5,768 nucleotides of DNA from Gammaproteobacteria bacterium (GTDB lineage Bacteria > Pseudomonadota > Gammaproteobacteria > PS1 > Pseudothioglobaceae): contig JAPYOZ010000051.1 of assembly GCA_029941485.1 (NCBI GenBank), positions 1 to 5,768 on the forward strand, in the 5' to 3' direction. A program made the position numbers and the translations under genes. Numbering within the stretch: position 1 is the stretch's first letter; each line of letters begins with the position of its first letter. A model generated the notes under the pieces. It saw only the letters and a list, made by a program, of their open reading frames with translations, ran no database searches and had not been told where the DNA came from. Shown here in pieces: positions 5,714 to 5,768 of the stretch.

Positions 5714-5768
5714 ATGAATACAGCACTAAAAATTATCTTGGTAGATAAGAACACGGGTCGTTCGGCCA
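5714..5768 (+). CDS. Probable response regulator receiver, N-terminal fragment
   Basis: Only 18 codons are in the window: MNTALKIILVDKNTGRSA. The hydrophobic strand LKIILVD followed by a short polar loop and a small helix start is the typical opening of a receiver (REC) domain. NasT/AmiR-type ANTAR regulators, which control nitrate or amide use by antitermination, start in this way and would suit a position after glnK-amtB, but 18 residues cannot establish this. The second acidic residue normally found after the first Asp is Lys here. The ribosome site is weak (AAAGGT at 5695-5700, 13 nt before ATG). The strong upstream terminator implies its own promoter, which I cannot identify confidently. 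Confidence 0.45.
   Translation, partial: MNTALKIILVDKNTGRSA

Overview
The window looks like a piece of an AT-rich gammaproteobacterial chromosome. The evidence is a BamC-type outer-membrane assembly lipoprotein, which belongs to Proteobacteria with a gamma-type BAM complex, a P-II protein very close to E. coli GlnB/GlnK, and a bacterial AmtB. AT-richness, short gaps and the glnK-amtB pair would suit a marine lineage such as the SUP05/Thioglobus group, but that placement is inference only.

Layout, all on the + strand: (1) the 3' part of bamC, cut by the left window edge; (2) 17 bp later, a GTG-started gene for a full-domain but divergent NAD-dependent DNA ligase (LigA family with zinc finger, HhH and BRCT). 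This probably shares the bamC transcript, which ends at a strong intrinsic terminator at 2788-2837. (3) A soluble protein of 308 residues with a Cache/PDC-like sensing domain, starting only 20 bp after that terminator. (4) A 264-bp gap with a plausible sigma-70 promoter and four successive RNA hairpins, the last an intrinsic terminator just before the glnK ribosome binding site. (5) glnK and amtB, tightly coupled by a 9-bp gap with a perfect Shine-Dalgarno. (6) A strong GC-rich terminator after amtB. (7) The first 18 codons of a probable response regulator, cut by the right edge.

Two functional units can be read. bamC-ligase combines envelope assembly with DNA joining and probably reflects shared transcription rather than shared function. 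The glnK-amtB operon imports ammonium under P-II control: AmtB carries the twin histidines and a conserved cytoplasmic tail, and GlnK the uridylylation-type T-loop with Tyr51.

The most interesting element is the roughly 180-nt structured RNA (about 3842-4023) between a promoter and a terminator directly upstream of glnK. Its architecture suits either a cis-acting attenuator/riboswitch-like leader for ammonium uptake or a free small RNA. I do not recognise it as a known family. The second point of interest is the ligase, which keeps the catalytic lysine and most domain landmarks but appears to have lost the motif IV lysine and several NAD-binding residues.
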